Shown piece by piece: positions 10,907-12,338 of a DNA stretch of 12,338 bases (the stretch's first letter is position 1; each line of letters starts with the position of its first letter). The stretch comes from Leptolyngbya sp. SIO4C1. Its GTDB lineage: Bacteria; Cyanobacteriota; Cyanobacteriia; Phormidesmidales; Phormidesmidaceae. The stretch spans positions 1 to 12,338 of the forward strand of contig JAAHIA010000110.1 in the NCBI GenBank assembly GCA_010671975.1. Reading direction: 5' to 3'. A program made the position numbers and the translations under genes. The notes under the pieces were generated by a model. The model ran no database searches. It saw only the letters and a program-made list of their open reading frames with translations, and was not told where the DNA came from.

Positions 10907-12338
10907 ATGTCTCAATATATTATGGCCCTCGATCTAGGCACGACTGGCAATCGGGCAATGCTGTTTAACCAGGCGGGTGACATCGTTGGCCAGGCTTATA
11001 AAGAGCTGAAGCAGTACTATCCGCAGCCGGGCTGGGTAGAGCACGATGCGACTGAAATTTGGCAGGCGGTGCGCTGGGCAATGCAGACTGCGGTGAAAGA
11101 GGCAGGGATTGAGGCGAAAGAGATTGCGGCGATTGGGCTGACGGTGCAGCGTGAGACCTGCCTGCTGTGGGATAAGACGACCGGCGAACCGCTGCATCAC
11201 GCTATTGTTTGGCAAGATCGCCGCACGGCTAAGCTCTGTCAACAGCTAGCGGAGCAGCGCAGCCACATCTACGATCGCACCGGCCTGTTTTTAGATGCTT
11301 ATTTTTCAGCGACGAAGCTCACCTGGCTGCTTGAGAAAACGCAGCCGGCCAACTTAGACAATGTTCTTGCGGGCACCGTCGATGCCTGGGCACTTTGGAA
11401 GCTGACCGGCGGTCAGGTGCATGCCACCGACCACAGCAACGCTAGCCGCACCATGCTGATGAATCTGGCCGAGCAGCAGTGGGACGAGTCTCTACTGAAA
11501 ATTTTTCAAATACCGGCACAGATCTTGCCAGACATTAAGCCCAGTCAGGGGCATTTTGGTACCGTCACCGCCGATATTCTCGGTGTGGAAATTCCGGTTA
11601 CCGCCATTTTTGGCGATCAGCAGGCGGCGCTGTTTGCCCACGGCTGCGACCGTCCGGGGCTGCTGAAATGTACCTACGGCACCGGCGCCTTTTTGGTGTC
11701 GCATACCGGCGATGAGATTGTGCGATCGCACAATCAGCTACTTTCAACCATTGCCTGGACTCAGGCTAAACCAGAGGGCGGCTATCGCCTAGGCTACGCT
11801 TTAGAAGGCAGCATGTTTACTGCTGGGGCCTGCATTCAGTGGCTGCGCGACGGCCTGCAGGTCATTGACACCGCTGCTGACAGTCAGCCGCTGGCCCTGT
11901 CCGTTGAAGACAATGGCGGCGTTTACTTTGTCCCCGCGCTCAGCGGCCTGGGTGCCCCCCACTGGGATATGAGCGCGCGCGGGGCCTTTTTGGGCCTGAC
12001 GCGCGGGGCGACTAAAGCCCACATGGTGCGGGCGGTGCTAGAAGCGATCGCCAACCAGGCGCGCGAGGTGGTGCAGGCAATCAACGACGATAGCGGCACG
12101 CCCATTCAGCTGCTGAAAGTCGATGGCGGTGCCTGCCAGAACGACTTCTTGATGCAGTATCAGGCGGATGTGCTCGGCATTCCGGTCGAGCGGCCGGCGG
12201 TGCTAGACGCGACCGCACAGGGCTCGGCCTTTGCCGCCGGGCTAGCGGTTGGCCTCTGGGACAGCTATGCCGATTTGGTCGCACAGCGGCAAATTGATTG
12301 CGTTTTTGAGCCTGCTTCTAGCGCCGCCCAGGCGCAGT
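10907..12338 (+). CDS. glpK: Glycerol kinase GlpK (C-terminus cut by right window edge)
   Basis: This FGGY-family kinase phosphorylates glycerol to G3P with ATP. 477 codons are present with no stop, so only about the last 20-30 residues are missing compared with E. coli GlpK (502). Visible motifs: the phosphate-1 loop ALDLGTTGNRA at 7-17, WQDRR, GDQQAAL with the presumed catalytic base Asp237, YGTGAFLV, LEGSMFTAGACIQWLRD, GLGAPHWD and the second ATP-binding segment DGGACQND. The usual ALDQGTT reads ALDLGTT here. The start has AAAGGAGA at 10887-10894, 12 nt upstream, slightly long but clear. Context: the glycerol freed by GghA would be recaptured here as G3P, then used by GgpS or oxidised by GlpD. 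It follows the VOC gene after 117 bp containing an inverted repeat. Confidence 0.96.
   Translation, partial: MSQYIMALDLGTTGNRAMLFNQAGDIVGQAYKELKQYYPQPGWVEHDATEIWQAVRWAMQTAVKEAGIEAKEIAAIGLTVQRETCLLWDKTTGEPLHHAIVWQDRRTAKLCQQLAEQRSHIYDRTGLFLDAYFSATKLTWLLEKTQPANLDNVLAGTVDAWALWKLTGGQVHATDHSNASRTMLMNLAEQQWDESLLKIFQIPAQILPDIKPSQGHFGTVTADILGVEIPVTAIFGDQQAALFAHGCDRPGLLKCTYGTGAFLVSHTGDEIVRSHNQLLSTIAWTQAKPEGGYRLGYALEGSMFTAGACIQWLRDGLQVIDTAADSQPLALSVEDNGGVYFVPALSGLGAPHWDMSARGAFLGLTRGATKAHMVRAVLEAIANQAREVVQAINDDSGTPIQLLKVDGGACQNDFLMQYQADVLGIPVERPAVLDATAQGSAFAAGLAVGLWDSYADLVAQRQIDCVFEPASSAAQAQ

Noticed and set aside
924..12051. Nine GCGATCGC octamers as a possible regulatory repeat
   Set aside because: This is the HIP1 element, abundant throughout many cyanobacterial genomes; most copies lie inside coding regions. 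Useful for taxonomy, not a local signal.
1..12338. Mobile element, CRISPR array, tRNA or rRNA
   Set aside because: No transposase or integrase motifs, no regularly spaced identical repeats, and no cloverleaf-like or rRNA-like stretch was recognised by reading; a tRNAscan or Rfam search was not possible.

Overview
The window is cyanobacterial chromosome. Nine copies of the HIP1 octamer GCGATCGC lie in 12.3 kb (for example 924-931, 5093-5100, 9900-9907, 12044-12051), and most of the genes are typical of cyanobacteria. The presence of ggpS and gghA says that the organism makes and recycles glucosylglycerol (GG), the compatible solute of moderately halotolerant (marine or brackish) cyanobacteria. 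I cannot name the species. I see no mobile element, CRISPR array or RNA gene.

Layout, left to right. On the minus strand: the 5' part of a patatin-like lipase gene that runs off the left edge (1-395), gpsA (494-1489), glpD (1541-3235) and ggpS (3322-4824). A 459-bp divergent regulatory region (4825-5283) follows. On the plus strand: gghA (5284-7857) and a small conserved-looking gene of unknown function (8025-8345). Convergent to that, on the minus strand, is a large nuclease-helicase gene of the DUF2075 type (8369-10264). On the plus strand again: a VOC-fold (glyoxalase-like) gene (10370-10789) and glpK (10907 to the right edge, nearly complete).

Five of the nine genes form one metabolic loop around sn-glycerol-3-phosphate (G3P). 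GpsA makes G3P from dihydroxyacetone phosphate (DHAP). GgpS joins G3P to ADP-glucose to give GG-phosphate. A phosphatase not in this window (GgpP/StpA) gives GG. GghA splits GG into glucose and glycerol, GlpK rephosphorylates the glycerol to G3P, and GlpD oxidises G3P back to DHAP. Synthesis and breakdown are transcribed divergently from the 4825-5283 region, which suggests opposite control by salt.

The most interesting non-coding signals are: a GG-cluster promoter (TTGATA-N17-TATGAT) with three AATCGA boxes just upstream; an 18-bp dyad over the -35 element of the next gene; and, between ggpS and glpD, a terminator hairpin beside an 8-bp inverted repeat that would mask the glpD ribosome binding site in read-through RNA. 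The least explained gene is the DUF2075 protein, whose N-terminal half carries a RecB-like nuclease signature and which may be a defence or DNA-repair factor. No wholly new multi-gene system is evident.
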